Counted from the stretch's first letter, positions 8,598-16,838 are shown. The stretch is 64,000 nt of DNA from Streptomyces sp. SID12501 (GCF_010550245.1 NZ_JAAGLU010000005.1:62001-126000), one strand, 5' to 3'. Notes: generated by a model from the sequence alone, not told the origin. Translations and numbers: made by a program.

Positions 8598-9760
8598 CGG
8601 TCACTATCACGGGCGCCCTGCGCACCGAAGTCGTCAGCGACGAGGCCGCCTTCGCCGAACTGGCTCCGGCCTGGGGCCGGTTGTACCGGCGGTGCGGCGC
8701 GGCGACCCCGTTCCAGAGCCATGCCTGGCTGCACTCGTGGTGGCTGTCGTACGGTGTCCCGGGCCGGCTGCGGATCATCGTGGTCCGCGATCCCGAGGGC
8801 GAACTCCTCGCCGTCGCCCCGCTGATGCGCGTACACCGCCCGCTGCCCGCCCTCGTGCCGCTCGGCGGCGCGATCTCCGACTACGGTGACGTGCTCCTCG
8901 ACGACGACATGGCCGACGAGGCCGCAGCCGCCCTCACCGAGGGCCTCTCCGACGCCGCCCGCACCGCGCTGATCGACCTCCGCGAGGTCCGCCCGGGCGG
9001 CGCGGCCGAACGTGTGTACGAGCGCTGGCGTGGCCCGCGCCGCCAGGTCAGGGACTCCGTGTGCCTGGAGCTGCCCGCCGTCTCGATGGACGGCCTGGTC
9101 TCCCGCCTCCCCGCCGCCAAGGCCCAGCGGGTCCGCGCCAAGCTGCGCAAGCTGACCGCGCTCGGCGTCGAACGTCGCGTCGTCGGCCCCGACGAGGTGG
9201 ACGCGGCCCTGGCCCGCCTCCTCGAACTGCACCAACTCCAGTGGCAGGGCAGGAAGGTGACGTCGGAACACCTCCAGCCCCGGTTCCGTGAACACCTCGC
9301 CCGGTCCGTCGGGCCGATGGTGCGCTCCGGGGACGCCGTGGTCACCGAGTTCCGCCTCGACGACAGCGTGGTCGCCGTCGATCTGACGCTGCTGTCGGGA
9401 CGCCTCGCGGGCGGCTATCTGTACGGCGCCCATCCGGGCCTGCGGAAACGCAAGGCCGACGTCGCCGTGATGCTCCTCGACGCCTGCGCCCAGCACACCG
9501 GGGCGGGCGGGCACAGCACGCTGAGCCTGCTGCGCGGGGACGAGCCGTACAAGCACCACTGGCGCCCCGAACCCGTCGTCAACCAAAGGCTGTTGCTGGC
9601 CCGGAGGCTGACGGCACCGCTGATGTCGGCGGTCGTGTGCGATGTCGCCGCCCGCAGCCGGGGCAAGGAACTCCTGCGCCGACTGCGGGAACGCGACGGA
9701 AACGGAAACGGTGGCGGTGGCGGCGGAGGGGAAACCGGAAACGGTGGCGGCGGATCGTGA
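8594..9760 (+). CDS. GNAT/FemAB-like acyltransferase (CelD/BcsL domain)
   Basis: A 388-aa protein with the acyl-CoA acyltransferase fold of the CelD/BcsL type (PF13480-like), commonly found in exopolysaccharide clusters and thought to add acyl or amino-acyl groups to the glycan. Supporting features are PFQSHAWLHSWW near residues 38-49, FRLDDSVVAVDLTLLSGR, the GGYLYGAHPGLRK turn and a C-terminal LLRGDEPYKHHW motif typical of this family. No membrane segment is seen. The GTG overlaps the Wzz-like stop (GTGA). The last 20 residues are Gly/Asn repeats (GNGGGG) encoded by simple-sequence DNA that also forms half of the downstream hairpin. Confidence 0.8.
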   Translation: MTVTITGALRTEVVSDEAAFAELAPAWGRLYRRCGAATPFQSHAWLHSWWLSYGVPGRLRIIVVRDPEGELLAVAPLMRVHRPLPALVPLGGAISDYGDVLLDDDMADEAAAALTEGLSDAARTALIDLREVRPGGAAERVYERWRGPRRQVRDSVCLELPAVSMDGLVSRLPAAKAQRVRAKLRKLTALGVERRVVGPDEVDAALARLLELHQLQWQGRKVTSEHLQPRFREHLARSVGPMVRSGDAVVTEFRLDDSVVAVDLTLLSGRLAGGYLYGAHPGLRKRKADVAVMLLDACAQHTGAGGHSTLSLLRGDEPYKHHWRPEPVVNQRLLLARRLTAPLMSAVVCDVAARSRGKELLRRLRERDGNGNGGGGGGGETGNGGGGS

Positions 9761-9776
9761 ACGACCCGCCGCCACC
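9743..9776. terminator. hairpin between convergent genes
   Basis: A perfect 11-bp inverted repeat (GGTGGCGGCGG at 9743-9753, complement at 9766-9776) with a 12-nt loop spans the stop codon of the acyltransferase gene and lies 6 bp from the stop of the convergent GH26-like gene. No T-run follows on either side. It could act as a shared terminator. Confidence 0.5.
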
Positions 9777-9782
9777 GGGCGG

Positions 9783-11126
9783 TCACCTGTTGCGCGACCA
9801 CCAGTCGAACTTCAGGCACAGCTTCCCGCCCATCCAGTACTCCACCCAGTCGCCCAGATCCAGCGGCGAGCAGTTGGGCGGCGGCAGCGGAGCCGGCGGG
9901 GTGACCGGATCCGTGGGCTTCGGCGGCTCGGGGGTCGGTACCGGCGTCGGGACCGGCGGCACCGGGGTCGGCTCGGTGTCCTTACGGCCCGTCAGGATCT
10001 GGCGGTACACCTCGGACGCCTTCGGATTGCTGCCGCACTGCCACACACCGTGCGGGCAGTAGTCGGTCAGCGTGTTGTACAGCGGCTTGTGCTCGTCCAT
10101 CCACCCGAGCATGCGCCGCATGTACTCCGGATTGTCGCCGTTGCGGAACAGTCCCCATTCCGGATAGGAAATGGGCTTTCCGTGCGCCTTGGCGAAATCC
10201 ACATGCGCCTGAAGTCCGTAGGGCTCACTCACCTGCTCGTCGAATGAGAGTCCCCGGGGCTGGTCATAGGCGTCCATGCCGATGATGTCGACCGTGTCGT
10301 CCCCCGGATAGCACTGCGGCCACGGAATGGCGTCCCTGCCCCGGGTCGGATTGAAATCGAACCGGAATTTCTGGCCCGGCACCGCCCGCATGGTGGTGAC
10401 GATCCTGTTCCAGTACCTCTTCCAGGCCTCCGGGTCCGGCCCGCAGCGATGGGTGTACGTGATGCCGTTCATTTCCCAGCCGAGCACGATGACCGTGTCC
10501 GGAATGTTCAGCGCGACCAGCCGCTCGGCCAGGGCGCGGAAGTGGTGATCGTAGAGACCGGCCGCGCCGCGCCTCAGCTGCACCTGGACCTGACGGTCGG
10601 AGACGCCCTCCTCGTTGCGCTCCAGCATGGGCACGTTGAGGACGAACAGCCGGTCCGCCTCGGCCCGCCGCCAGTCCGCCCACACGTCGAGGAAGCCTGG
10701 CACCCCCTCGATGTTGCTCCATCGGTCGCCCGGCAGATAGGTGTGGCCGACCTTGAGATCGGCGCCGCCCAGCCAGCGGCTGAGCTCGGCGATCCTGGCC
10801 GTGCCCCGTTCGCCGTCGTAGTCGACGTACGCGCCGAAGGCGGGGAGCTTGGGCGGCTCCGGTGGCTCGGGGGGTTCCGGCGGCTCGACCTTGGGAGGCT
10901 CGGGAGCCACCGGGGGTTCGGGGGTCACGGGTGCGACCGGGGCCACGATCCCGGTGGGCGGTGTCGGCTGTGTGACCGTGACCGTGTCCGGTACGGGGAC
11001 GGGAGGATCGGCCACCCCCGCGCCCACGGCGTGTCCCGGCCCCGTCGCCAGGACGGTCGCCGCGGCGACCGCAGCCGCCAGGAACGCCAGCCGTCCGGTG
11101 CGGGCCCGTCGCTTTTGTGGGGCCAT
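9783..11126 (-). CDS. secreted GH26-like glycoside hydrolase
   Basis: Exported glycosidase of 447 aa resembling family 26 (beta-mannanase-type) TIM barrels. Domains in order: signal peptide (about 1-36, basic then Ala/Leu-rich), Pro/Val/Glu-rich linker (about 41-96), catalytic barrel (about 97-380), a second Pro/Thr-rich linker, and a short C-terminal tail with two Cys. The probable acid/base is E218 in GWEMNG and the nucleophile E323 in YPEWG, as in clan GH-A. I start at the ATG at 11126, which has GGAGGAAGGAG upstream, not at the earlier in-frame codon. It is embedded antisense between exopolysaccharide genes, so trimming or releasing the product of this cluster is the natural inference. 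Confidence 0.82.
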   Translation of the reverse strand: MAPQKRRARTGRLAFLAAAVAAATVLATGPGHAVGAGVADPPVPVPDTVTVTQPTPPTGIVAPVAPVTPEPPVAPEPPKVEPPEPPEPPEPPKLPAFGAYVDYDGERGTARIAELSRWLGGADLKVGHTYLPGDRWSNIEGVPGFLDVWADWRRAEADRLFVLNVPMLERNEEGVSDRQVQVQLRRGAAGLYDHHFRALAERLVALNIPDTVIVLGWEMNGITYTHRCGPDPEAWKRYWNRIVTTMRAVPGQKFRFDFNPTRGRDAIPWPQCYPGDDTVDIIGMDAYDQPRGLSFDEQVSEPYGLQAHVDFAKAHGKPISYPEWGLFRNGDNPEYMRRMLGWMDEHKPLYNTLTDYCPHGVWQCGSNPKASEVYRQILTGRKDTEPTPVPPVPTPVPTPEPPKPTDPVTPPAPLPPPNCSPLDLGDWVEYWMGGKLCLKFDWWSRNR

Positions 11127-11316
11127 GCCTGCTCCTTCCTCCACGCGCGTACTCCCTGTTCTCACACTGCCTGTTTTCGCACTGCCTGTTCTCGTCCTGC
11201 CTTTTCACCTACTGACACTCAGTCATATCAGTATGAATTCCGCCACCGCGCTTGAGACTTTCGAGTGTTCCGCTCGCCCGCACGAGTGAACCGACCCGAA
11301 GGAAACCCGAAAACAC

Positions 11317-12648
11317 ATGTCCGTGTCGCTGCTCGACACCCGCGTCCCCGCCGTCCTCGTGCGGACCGACCGGAATCCCTTTCACCACGGAACACTGGGC
11401 GCCGTGCGCTCCCTCGGCCGGGCGGGCGTCGACGTACACCTGATCGCCGACGTCGGCGGAAGTCCCGTACGCAGATCCCGTTTCGTACGACAACTGCATC
11501 CGCCGCCGCTGCCCGGCGCCACCTCCGCCGACATCGCCCGCGCCCTGCTGCGGGTGGCCTCCCAGATCGCGCGGCCCGCCGTGCTGATCCCGCTCGACGA
11601 CGCGAGCGCCGTCGCGGTGGGCAGGGCCCGGGCCGAGCTGGCGCCCGCCTTTCTGCTGCCGCAGCAGCCCGGCGCGCTGGCCGAACGGGTGGCCGACAAG
11701 GCAGAACTGGCCGCCGTGTGCGCGGCCGTGGGCGTGCCGCACCCCCTGACACTCATCCCGGACAGCGCGACCGAGGCCGCCGCCATGGCCTGGCACCTCG
11801 GGCTGCCGGCCGTGGCGAAGTGGAGCCGGCCCTGGCTGCTCCCGGCCGACAGCGACCTGCGCAGCACGGTCGTCGTACGCTCGGCGCGGCAGGCACGGGA
11901 GCTGTACCTCCGTACGGAGGAGGCCGGCAGTCGGCTGCTCCTCCAGGCGTTCCTGCCGGCGGGACCGGACCTCGACTGGTTCTGCCACGGGTACGTCGAC
12001 CGCACCGGGACCGTGCGCGGCGGCGGCCCCGGCCGCAAGCTGCACGCCTGGCCGCGCGGCGCCGGACTGACGGCGGTGGGCCACTGGACCCCGAACGCGT
12101 CCGTGCAGGCGCTCTCCGAACGGGTCGTCGGTGAACTGGGCTACCGGGGCATCTTCGACCTCGACTTCCGCCGCTGCGCCACCACCGGCGACTACCACCT
12201 GCTCGACTTCAACCCGCGCCCCGGCGCCCAGTTCCGGCTCTTCACCGACACGGCCGGGCTGGACGTCGTACGCGCCCAGCACCTCGACCTGACCCACCGT
12301 CCGCTGCCCGAGGGGGCGCCGCGGCCCGGGCGGGCGTTCGTGGTCGAGAACTACGCGCCGCTCAGCGCGCTGCGACCGGCGCCGGCCGGCCGCGAGCTGG
12401 CCTGGCACGCGCCGGACGACCTCGGACCCGGCTGGGCGATGTGGGCCCTGTGGGCCCGGCACGCCGCCCGCCGCCTGCCGACCCGGCTGCGCCGGCTGTG
12501 CGAACGCCCCGGACCGGACGACACACAGGCACGCGTGGTCCGGCAGGCGGTGGCCGACGCGCCGCAGCCACTGACCGACGACCGCCTGACCGACAGTTCC
12601 CTTGCTGACGGCTCCCTCACCGACGACGAGAAAGCGAACAGTTACTGA
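11317..12648 (+). CDS. ATP-grasp family ligase
   Basis: A 443-aa protein with the ATP-grasp layout: an N-terminal Rossmann-like domain with LGAVRSLGRAGVDVHLI, a central region with ADKAELAAVCAAVGVPHPLT and a C-terminal catalytic part containing FDLDFRR and DFNPRPGAQFRL, where acidic and Asn residues would hold Mg-ATP. Family members join a carboxylate to an amine through an acyl-phosphate. The substrate is unknown. The C-terminus ends in an imperfect LTD(D/S) repeat encoded by tandem DNA. A GAAGGAA ribosome site precedes the ATG. The stop overlaps the flavoprotein ATG (TGATG), so the two probably work as a pair, perhaps decorating the polysaccharide or making a separate small metabolite. Confidence 0.8.
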   Translation: MSVSLLDTRVPAVLVRTDRNPFHHGTLGAVRSLGRAGVDVHLIADVGGSPVRRSRFVRQLHPPPLPGATSADIARALLRVASQIARPAVLIPLDDASAVAVGRARAELAPAFLLPQQPGALAERVADKAELAAVCAAVGVPHPLTLIPDSATEAAAMAWHLGLPAVAKWSRPWLLPADSDLRSTVVVRSARQARELYLRTEEAGSRLLLQAFLPAGPDLDWFCHGYVDRTGTVRGGGPGRKLHAWPRGAGLTAVGHWTPNASVQALSERVVGELGYRGIFDLDFRRCATTGDYHLLDFNPRPGAQFRLFTDTAGLDVVRAQHLDLTHRPLPEGAPRPGRAFVVENYAPLSALRPAPAGRELAWHAPDDLGPGWAMWALWARHAARRLPTRLRRLCERPGPDDTQARVVRQAVADAPQPLTDDRLTDSSLADGSLTDDEKANSY

Positions 12649-13922
12649 TGTACGACCTGCTGGTGGTGGGCGCGGGCCCCTACGGCCTGTCCATCGCCTC
12701 CCACGCCGCCGGCGCCGGGCTCCGGCTGCGCGTCCTCGGCCGGCCCATGGCCTCCTGGCGCGACAACATGCCCCGGGGCATGTTCCTCAAGTCGGAGCCG
12801 TGGGCGTCGAACCTGTCCGACCCCGACGACCGCTGGCGCCTGGACACCTACTGCGCCGGTCAGGGCGTCGAGGCACGGCACGGGCAGCCGATCCCGCTGG
12901 AGATGTTCGCCTCGTACGGTCAGTGGTTCGCGCGCAACGCCGTGCCCGAGGTCGACGAACGGACGGTGACCCGGGTGGCGCCCACACCCGGGGGCTTCGA
13001 GGCGGTGACGGAGGACGGCGAGACAGTGCGCGCCCGGACCGTCGCCCTGGCCGTCGGTGTGCTGCCCTTCGTCGAGATCCCCGCCGCGCTGCGCGGCCTC
13101 GGCCCCGACCTGGTCTCGCACAGCAGCCACCACGGCGACCTCGACCGCTTCCGCGGCCGGGACGTCACGGTGATCGGCGGCGGCCAGGCAGCCCTGGAGA
13201 CGGCGGCCCTGCTCGCCGAACAGGGCTCCCGGGTAAGGGTGTTGGCCCGCGCGGAACAGCTGAGCTGGAACGACGTACCGCCGCCCTGGGAGCGCTCCTG
13301 GTGGCGCTCGGCCCGCGCCCCGCACAGCGGCCTGGGCTGCGGCTGGCGCAACTGGTTCTACGCGGAACGCCCCAACCTCTTCCACCGGCTCCCGGAACCG
13401 ACCCGCGCCCGGATCGCCGCCACGGCCCTGGGCCCGGCGGGTGCCTGGTGGGTACGCGACCGCGTCGAGCCGGCGGTGGAGGTGCTCCTCGGCCAGGAGG
13501 TGTCACGGGCGCAGGAGTTGACGGGCGCCGGCGGCGGCGTACGGCTGGACACGGTGACCCGGTCCGGCGAGCGGCGCTCCCTGGAGACCGAACACGTCAT
13601 CGCGGCAACGGGGTTCAGGGCGACGTGCGACCGGATGGGTCTGCTGGACCCACGGCTCGGCGCCGGCCTGGGCGCGTCGGCGGACGGTTCCCCGGCGGTC
13701 GGGCGGCACTTCGAGTCCTCGTACCCCGGCCTGTTCCTGGCGGGCCTGGTGACGGCGTCCGGCTTCGGCCCGTCGATGCGCTTCGTGCACGGCGCGACAT
13801 TCACCGCGGAGACACTCGTACGAGGGGTTCGGCGCCGGCTGCGGACAGGGGCCCGGGCGGGCGGCGCGACGGTGCCGGGGCAAGGGCGGCGCGAGGGGGT
13901 GCGGTCCGCGTCCGCGGGGTAG
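12648..13922 (+). CDS. FAD/NAD(P)-dependent oxidoreductase
   Basis: Flavoprotein of 424 aa with two dinucleotide-binding folds: GAGPYG (8-13) for FAD and IGGGQAALE (176-184) for NAD(P)H, plus an ATGF motif near residue 320 before the C-terminal FAD-contacting segment. The order and spacing resemble the lysine/ornithine N-monooxygenase-like and FMO-like flavoproteins, so an N- or S-oxidation is possible, but the substrate cannot be read. The ATG overlaps the stop of the ATP-grasp gene. The basic, Gly-rich C-terminal 35 residues look disordered. The gene is followed by the hairpin at 14001-14044. Confidence 0.82.
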   Translation: MYDLLVVGAGPYGLSIASHAAGAGLRLRVLGRPMASWRDNMPRGMFLKSEPWASNLSDPDDRWRLDTYCAGQGVEARHGQPIPLEMFASYGQWFARNAVPEVDERTVTRVAPTPGGFEAVTEDGETVRARTVALAVGVLPFVEIPAALRGLGPDLVSHSSHHGDLDRFRGRDVTVIGGGQAALETAALLAEQGSRVRVLARAEQLSWNDVPPPWERSWWRSARAPHSGLGCGWRNWFYAERPNLFHRLPEPTRARIAATALGPAGAWWVRDRVEPAVEVLLGQEVSRAQELTGAGGGVRLDTVTRSGERRSLETEHVIAATGFRATCDRMGLLDPRLGAGLGASADGSPAVGRHFESSYPGLFLAGLVTASGFGPSMRFVHGATFTAETLVRGVRRRLRTGARAGGATVPGQGRREGVRSASAG

Positions 13923-14000
13923 GCGGTTCGTTCACCGCGGGCCGGTGGGGTCTGGTCGCGCCCACGTGGCGGAGCCGTATATCGATACGGCCCCGCGCCC

Positions 14001-14044
14001 CTGGATGAGTCCCGCGCCCCTTACGGGGCGCGGGACTCATCCAG
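14001..14044. terminator. perfect 20-bp stem hairpin, shared by convergent genes
   Basis: Arms 14001-14020 and 14025-14044 are exact complements with a 4-nt loop (TTAC). It lies between the flavoprotein stop (13922) and the stop of the leftward LPPTG protein gene (14068), and is by far the strongest hairpin in the neighbourhood. No T-run follows, as is usual in Streptomyces. A shorter palindrome (GTATATCGATAC, 13977-13988) sits just upstream. Confidence 0.75.
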
Positions 14045-14067
14045 GTGTCCGCAGCCTTACACGTGCC

Positions 14068-15006
14068 TCACTCGTGGGCGCCGGGCTGGCCGCGCCTGCC
14101 CCGTCGGTACAGGACGACACCACCGGCGATCATCACGACGCTGACGGCCGAGGCCGCGATCAACTCCTCACGACTGCCGGTCGGCGGCAGGTGGGGCGGC
14201 TTCGTCGGCGGCGCGGTGGGAGGCGTCGTCGTGGGCGGACCCGTGGGGGGCTTGGTCGGCGGCTTAGTCGGCGGCTTAGTCGGAGGCGTCGTCGGGGGCT
14301 TGGTCGGCGGCTTCGTCGGCGGCGTCGTCGGGGGCTTGGTCGGCGGCGTCGTCGGAGGCTTCGTCGGAGGCTTCGTGGGCGGCTTCGTCGGAGGCGTCGT
14401 CGGAGGCTTGGTCGGCGGCGTCGTCGGGGGCTTCGTCGGCGGCTTCGTCGGAGGCTTGGTGGGCGGCTTCGTCGGAGGCTTGGTCGGCGGCTTCGTGGGC
14501 GGCTTCGTCGGAGGCTTCGTCGGAGGCTTGGTCGGCGGCTTCGTCGGCGGCTTCGTCGGCGGCTTCGTCGGAGGCTTGGTGGGCGGCTTCGTCGGAGGCT
14601 TCGTGGGCGGCTTGGTGGGCGGCTTCGTCGGAGGCTTCGTGGGCGGCTTCGTGGGCGGCTTCGTCGGAGGCTTCGTCGGAGGCTTCGTGGGCGGCTTGGT
14701 CGGGGGCTTCGTCGGAGGCTTCGTCGGAGGCTTCGTGGGGGGCTTCGTCGGCGGGGTATCGCCGTAGCCGCCGGAGGTGTTGCCGTAGCCGTTGTCGTGG
14801 CCGTAACCGTGGCCATTCCCCTGGCCGTGGCCGTTTCCGTTGCCGTAGCCGGGGTCGTCGTGTGGGGCGCCGGGGGCTCCGTGTGCGGCCGAGCCGTTGG
14901 GGGCCCTGCCCGCGTCCGCGTCGGCCAAGGCGGAAATGCCGTAGAGGGACAAGAGGCTCGTCGCGGCGGCCGCCACGACCATCCCCCTGCTCAGACTCTG
15001 TCGCAT
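14068..15006 (-). CDS. LPPTG cell-wall-anchored protein with PPTK repeat stalk
   Basis: Predicted sortase substrate of 312 aa. Order: signal peptide (1-28, ending ALADA), a short Gly/Asn/His/Tyr-rich segment (about 52-83, GYGNGNGHG type), about 185 residues of PPTK tetrapeptides with some PPTT units, then LPPTG, a hydrophobic helix and a basic tail (RRGRRG). The signal peptide (MRQSLSRGMVV...) closely resembles that of long chaplins such as ChpA-ChpC, and the gene sits beside a chaplin and rodlins where S. coelicolor has chpA (from memory). But the two hydrophobic chaplin domains are absent. It may be a wall-spanning stalk. The ATG has AGGAAG upstream. Repeat number may vary between strains. 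Confidence 0.85.
   Translation of the reverse strand: MRQSLSRGMVVAAAATSLLSLYGISALADADAGRAPNGSAAHGAPGAPHDDPGYGNGNGHGQGNGHGYGHDNGYGNTSGGYGDTPPTKPPTKPPTKPPTKPPTKPPTKPPTKPPTKPPTKPPTKPPTKPPTKPPTKPPTKPPTKPPTKPPTKPPTKPPTKPPTKPPTKPPTKPPTKPPTKPPTKPPTKPPTKPPTTPPTKPPTTPPTKPPTKPPTKPPTTPPTKPPTTPPTKPPTKPPTTPPTKPPTKPPTKPPTGPPTTTPPTAPPTKPPHLPPTGSREELIAASAVSVVMIAGGVVLYRRGRRGQPGAHE
14190..14757 (-). repeat. 12-bp tandem repeat array encoding PPTK
   Basis: About 46 imperfect copies of a 12-bp unit (GGCTTCGTCGGA and variants on the + strand) encode the PPTK/PPTT stalk of the LPPTG protein. Variation is mostly at synonymous positions (GTCGGA, GTGGGC, GTCGGC), with GGCGTC variants giving Thr in place of Lys. Such arrays can expand and contract by slippage or recombination. 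Confidence 0.9.
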
Positions 15007-15034
15007 TCTGATTATCTTCCTGCTGGGAGAGGTG

Positions 15035-15077
15035 AGAAAAAGCCGGCCTTGGCACCGAGAGGCTCTCCAAGACCGGC
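15035..15077 (-). terminator. intrinsic terminator of the chaplin gene
   Basis: Read leftwards, an 11-bp stem (arms 15067-15077 and 15042-15052, one position being G-U in the transcript) is followed by five T residues (15037-15041 region read on the minus strand). This is 33 bp beyond the chaplin stop and upstream of the LPPTG gene. Confidence 0.65.
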
Positions 15078-15109
15078 CCAGACACCGCCGAACGGCTGGT
15101 GCTACGACG

Positions 15110-15337
15110 TCAGTCGTTGACGCAGGTGTTGCCGAACGCCGGGTTCAGCAGCGCGATGACGTTGATCGAGTTGCCGCACACGTTGACGGGAATGTGGACG
15201 GGCACCTGGACCACGTTGCCGGAGAGCACACCCGGGGAGTTGGCGGCGAAGCCCTCCGCCTCGGCGTCCGCGAAGGCCGGGGCGGCCATTCCGAGCGCCA
15301 TGATGGCGCCCGCGATGACAGCAACGCTCTTCTTCAT
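15110..15337 (-). CDS. chp: short chaplin
   Basis: Secreted hydrophobic coat protein that assembles into amyloid-like fibrils at the air-water interface and allows aerial hyphae to emerge. The 75-aa precursor has a signal peptide (about 1-23, ending AFADA) and a single chaplin domain with SPGVLSGNVVQVPVHIPVN, then NVCGNS and GNTCVND; the two Cys form the intramolecular disulfide known in the family. There is no sorting signal, so it is of the short class (ChpD-H type). I start at the ATG at 15337, which follows GAAGGGA. It lies between the LPPTG gene and the first rodlin, both leftward. Confidence 0.95.
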   Translation of the reverse strand: MKKSVAVIAGAIMALGMAAPAFADAEAEGFAANSPGVLSGNVVQVPVHIPVNVCGNSINVIALLNPAFGNTCVND

Positions 15338-15556
15338 AAGGTTTCCCTTCTCTGCGGTCATGCCCCTATGTCGGCCGAAGACCGAGCGAGCACAGCATGA
15401 ACGGCTCGCACCATGACCGGCAGTTGTAAAACGAGGGATAGACAGCCGAAGAAACTACGGAACGTGGTCCCATGGTTAATTCACTCGAACGCCCCGAAGC
15501 AGCGGAAAACACAGTCCACACGAAAGGCTGAAGGAAATCGGGGAGATGACAAAACG

Positions 15557-15591
15557 CGGACAGCCCCCGCACCGTGTGCGGAGGCTGTCCG
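15557..15591 (-). terminator. intrinsic terminator of the leftward rodlin gene
   Basis: Arms CGGACAGCC (15557-15565) and its complement (15583-15591) enclose a second short stem (CCGCA/TGCGG). On the minus strand it is followed by GCGTTTTG. It lies 59 bp past the stop at 15650. Confidence 0.65.
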
Positions 15592-15649
15592 AGCTGCGTT
15601 TATGGGCGACCGGACCACTGTTGACGAACGGTCAGCAGATGGCGACAGA

Positions 15650-16060
15650 TCAGCTGTTGCCGACACCGTTCCCGGAGAGGACCGGAATGTCGCTGAGAAC
15701 GCCGGCCAGCGGCTCGTCACCCTTGGCCTGCGTCGAGTTCTCGGCGCACTGCTGGTTCTGCGGGGCGGACAGGATCGGAATGTCCTGGAGGGCGACCGGC
15801 ACGACGCCCACGACGGAGCCCACGTTGCCCTTCACGGGCAGACCGACACAGAGCTTGTTCAGCGCGCCCTGCGCCAGGCTCATCTGAGGGCTCATGTCGC
15901 CCTTGGTCACGGAGTTGCCGAACTTCGAGACAGCACCGTTCCCGCTGACGGACGTCGTGCCGCCGTCGTCCGCTGTGGCAAGCGCCTGAGTGGCGGTCGC
16001 CGCCGAGACTCCGACGACAGATACGGCTACCGCCGCCGCGGCCATTGCCTTCTTCAGCAT
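15650..16060 (-). CDS. rdlA: rodlin
   Basis: Secreted spore- and aerial-hypha-surface protein of 136 aa. Rodlins align chaplin fibrils into the paired rodlet layer. Signal peptide about 1-30 ([16 protein letters not shown]... ending ALA), then the family core with [20 protein letters not shown], an NKLCVGLPV segment, [28 protein letters not shown] and a C-terminal VLSGNGVGN. Two Cys are conserved with the other two rodlins here. The ATG at 16060 has AGGAAAGGAA upstream. It is divergent from the next rodlin, with 251 bp between the starts that must hold both promoters. The letter A is assigned by gene order only. Confidence 0.93.
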   Translation of the reverse strand: MLKKAMAAAAVAVSVVGVSAATATQALATADDGGTTSVSGNGAVSKFGNSVTKGDMSPQMSLAQGALNKLCVGLPVKGNVGSVVGVVPVALQDIPILSAPQNQQCAENSTQAKGDEPLAGVLSDIPVLSGNGVGNS

Positions 16061-16311
16061 TTCGCTTTCCTTTCCTGGCAGAGACACATGTTCCTGCTCT
16101 CGCATCAACCGGATGGACGGGGATTGGTTTCGCCGCTTCACCCGATTGGCCCGTTCCGGACTCGGAAATTCATGGAAACGCCCGGTTCACGAACCCCTCG
16201 TGAACGACCTCCGCCATGGGCCATCAGAGTGAATCGGAGCAACCATGCGCGCCGGAGACAGTTGATCCTGGCGGCTCCGGTGGACGGGGTTTCTTCCGAA
16301 GGGACTAGCAA
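16061..16311. promoter_or_regulatory. divergent rodlin promoter region
   Basis: This 251-bp stretch between the starts of two rodlin genes must contain both promoters. It is less GC-rich than coding DNA around it. I could not pick convincing -35/-10 pairs, as expected for genes under developmental sigma factors. Ribosome sites AGGAAAG (leftward) and GAAGGGA (rightward) mark its two ends. Confidence 0.5.
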
Positions 16312-16722
16312 GTGATCAAGAAGGTTATGGCTGCCGCGGCGGTCGCCGCTTCCGTCGTCGGTGTCTCCGCTGCGGTTGCGGCCCCGGCAATGGCGATCGC
16401 GAACGACGGTGGCACGACGTCCACCAGTGGCAACGGCGCCATCCAGAAGTACGGCAACTCGGCCACGTACGGCAACATGAGCCCCCAGATGGCGCTCATC
16501 CAGGGCTCGCTCAACAAGCCCTGCATCGGTCTGCCGGCCAAGCTCAACGTCGGTTCCGTCGTCGGCGTCGTACCGGTCGCCCTCCAGGACATCCCCGTCC
16601 TGTCGGCCCCGCAGAACCAGCAGTGTGTCGAGAACTCGACGCAGGCCAAGGGCGACGAGCCGCTGTCGCACATCCTCAGCGACATCCCGGTCCTGTCCGG
16701 CAACGGCGTCGGCAACAACTGA
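16312..16722 (+). CDS. rdlB: rodlin
   Basis: Second rodlin, 136 aa, starting with GTG 7 bp after GAAGGGA. Signal peptide about 1-28 (ending APAMA), then [70 protein letters not shown] core and a C-terminal LSGNGVGNN. Two Cys conserved. Its 3' half is nearly identical in DNA to that of the third rodlin: 155 bp at 16534-16688 differ from 18304-18458 at only one position, which suggests gene conversion or recent duplication. The intervening gene encodes an LCP protein, so duplication was not a simple tandem one. Confidence 0.93.
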   Translation: MIKKVMAAAAVAASVVGVSAAVAAPAMAIANDGGTTSTSGNGAIQKYGNSATYGNMSPQMALIQGSLNKPCIGLPAKLNVGSVVGVVPVALQDIPVLSAPQNQQCVENSTQAKGDEPLSHILSDIPVLSGNGVGNN

Positions 16723-16789
16723 CCGGCATCACCAGTACCACCGGCGACGACTGAGCCGGGCGTACGTCCGGGCTCTCTTCGAGCCTTCA

Positions 16790-16823
16790 CCAGCGGGCCG
16801 TCGAACTCTCGGCGGCCCGCTGG
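16790..16823 (+). terminator. hairpin downstream of the rightward rodlin
   Basis: A perfect 11-bp inverted repeat (CCAGCGGGCCG at 16790-16800, complement 16813-16823) with a 12-nt loop, 68 bp after the rodlin stop and 16 bp before the LCP start. It probably ends the abundant rodlin transcript. Confidence 0.6.
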
Positions 16824-16838
16824 CCTACGTTGCGTCAG

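Noticed and set aside
14190..14757. CRISPR array
   Set aside because: Units are 12 bp with no spacers and lie inside a coding frame.
14045..14767. Val-Gly-Gly-Phe repeat protein on the + strand
   Set aside because: It is the complement of the PPTK array. Only the leftward frame has a signal peptide and sorting motif.
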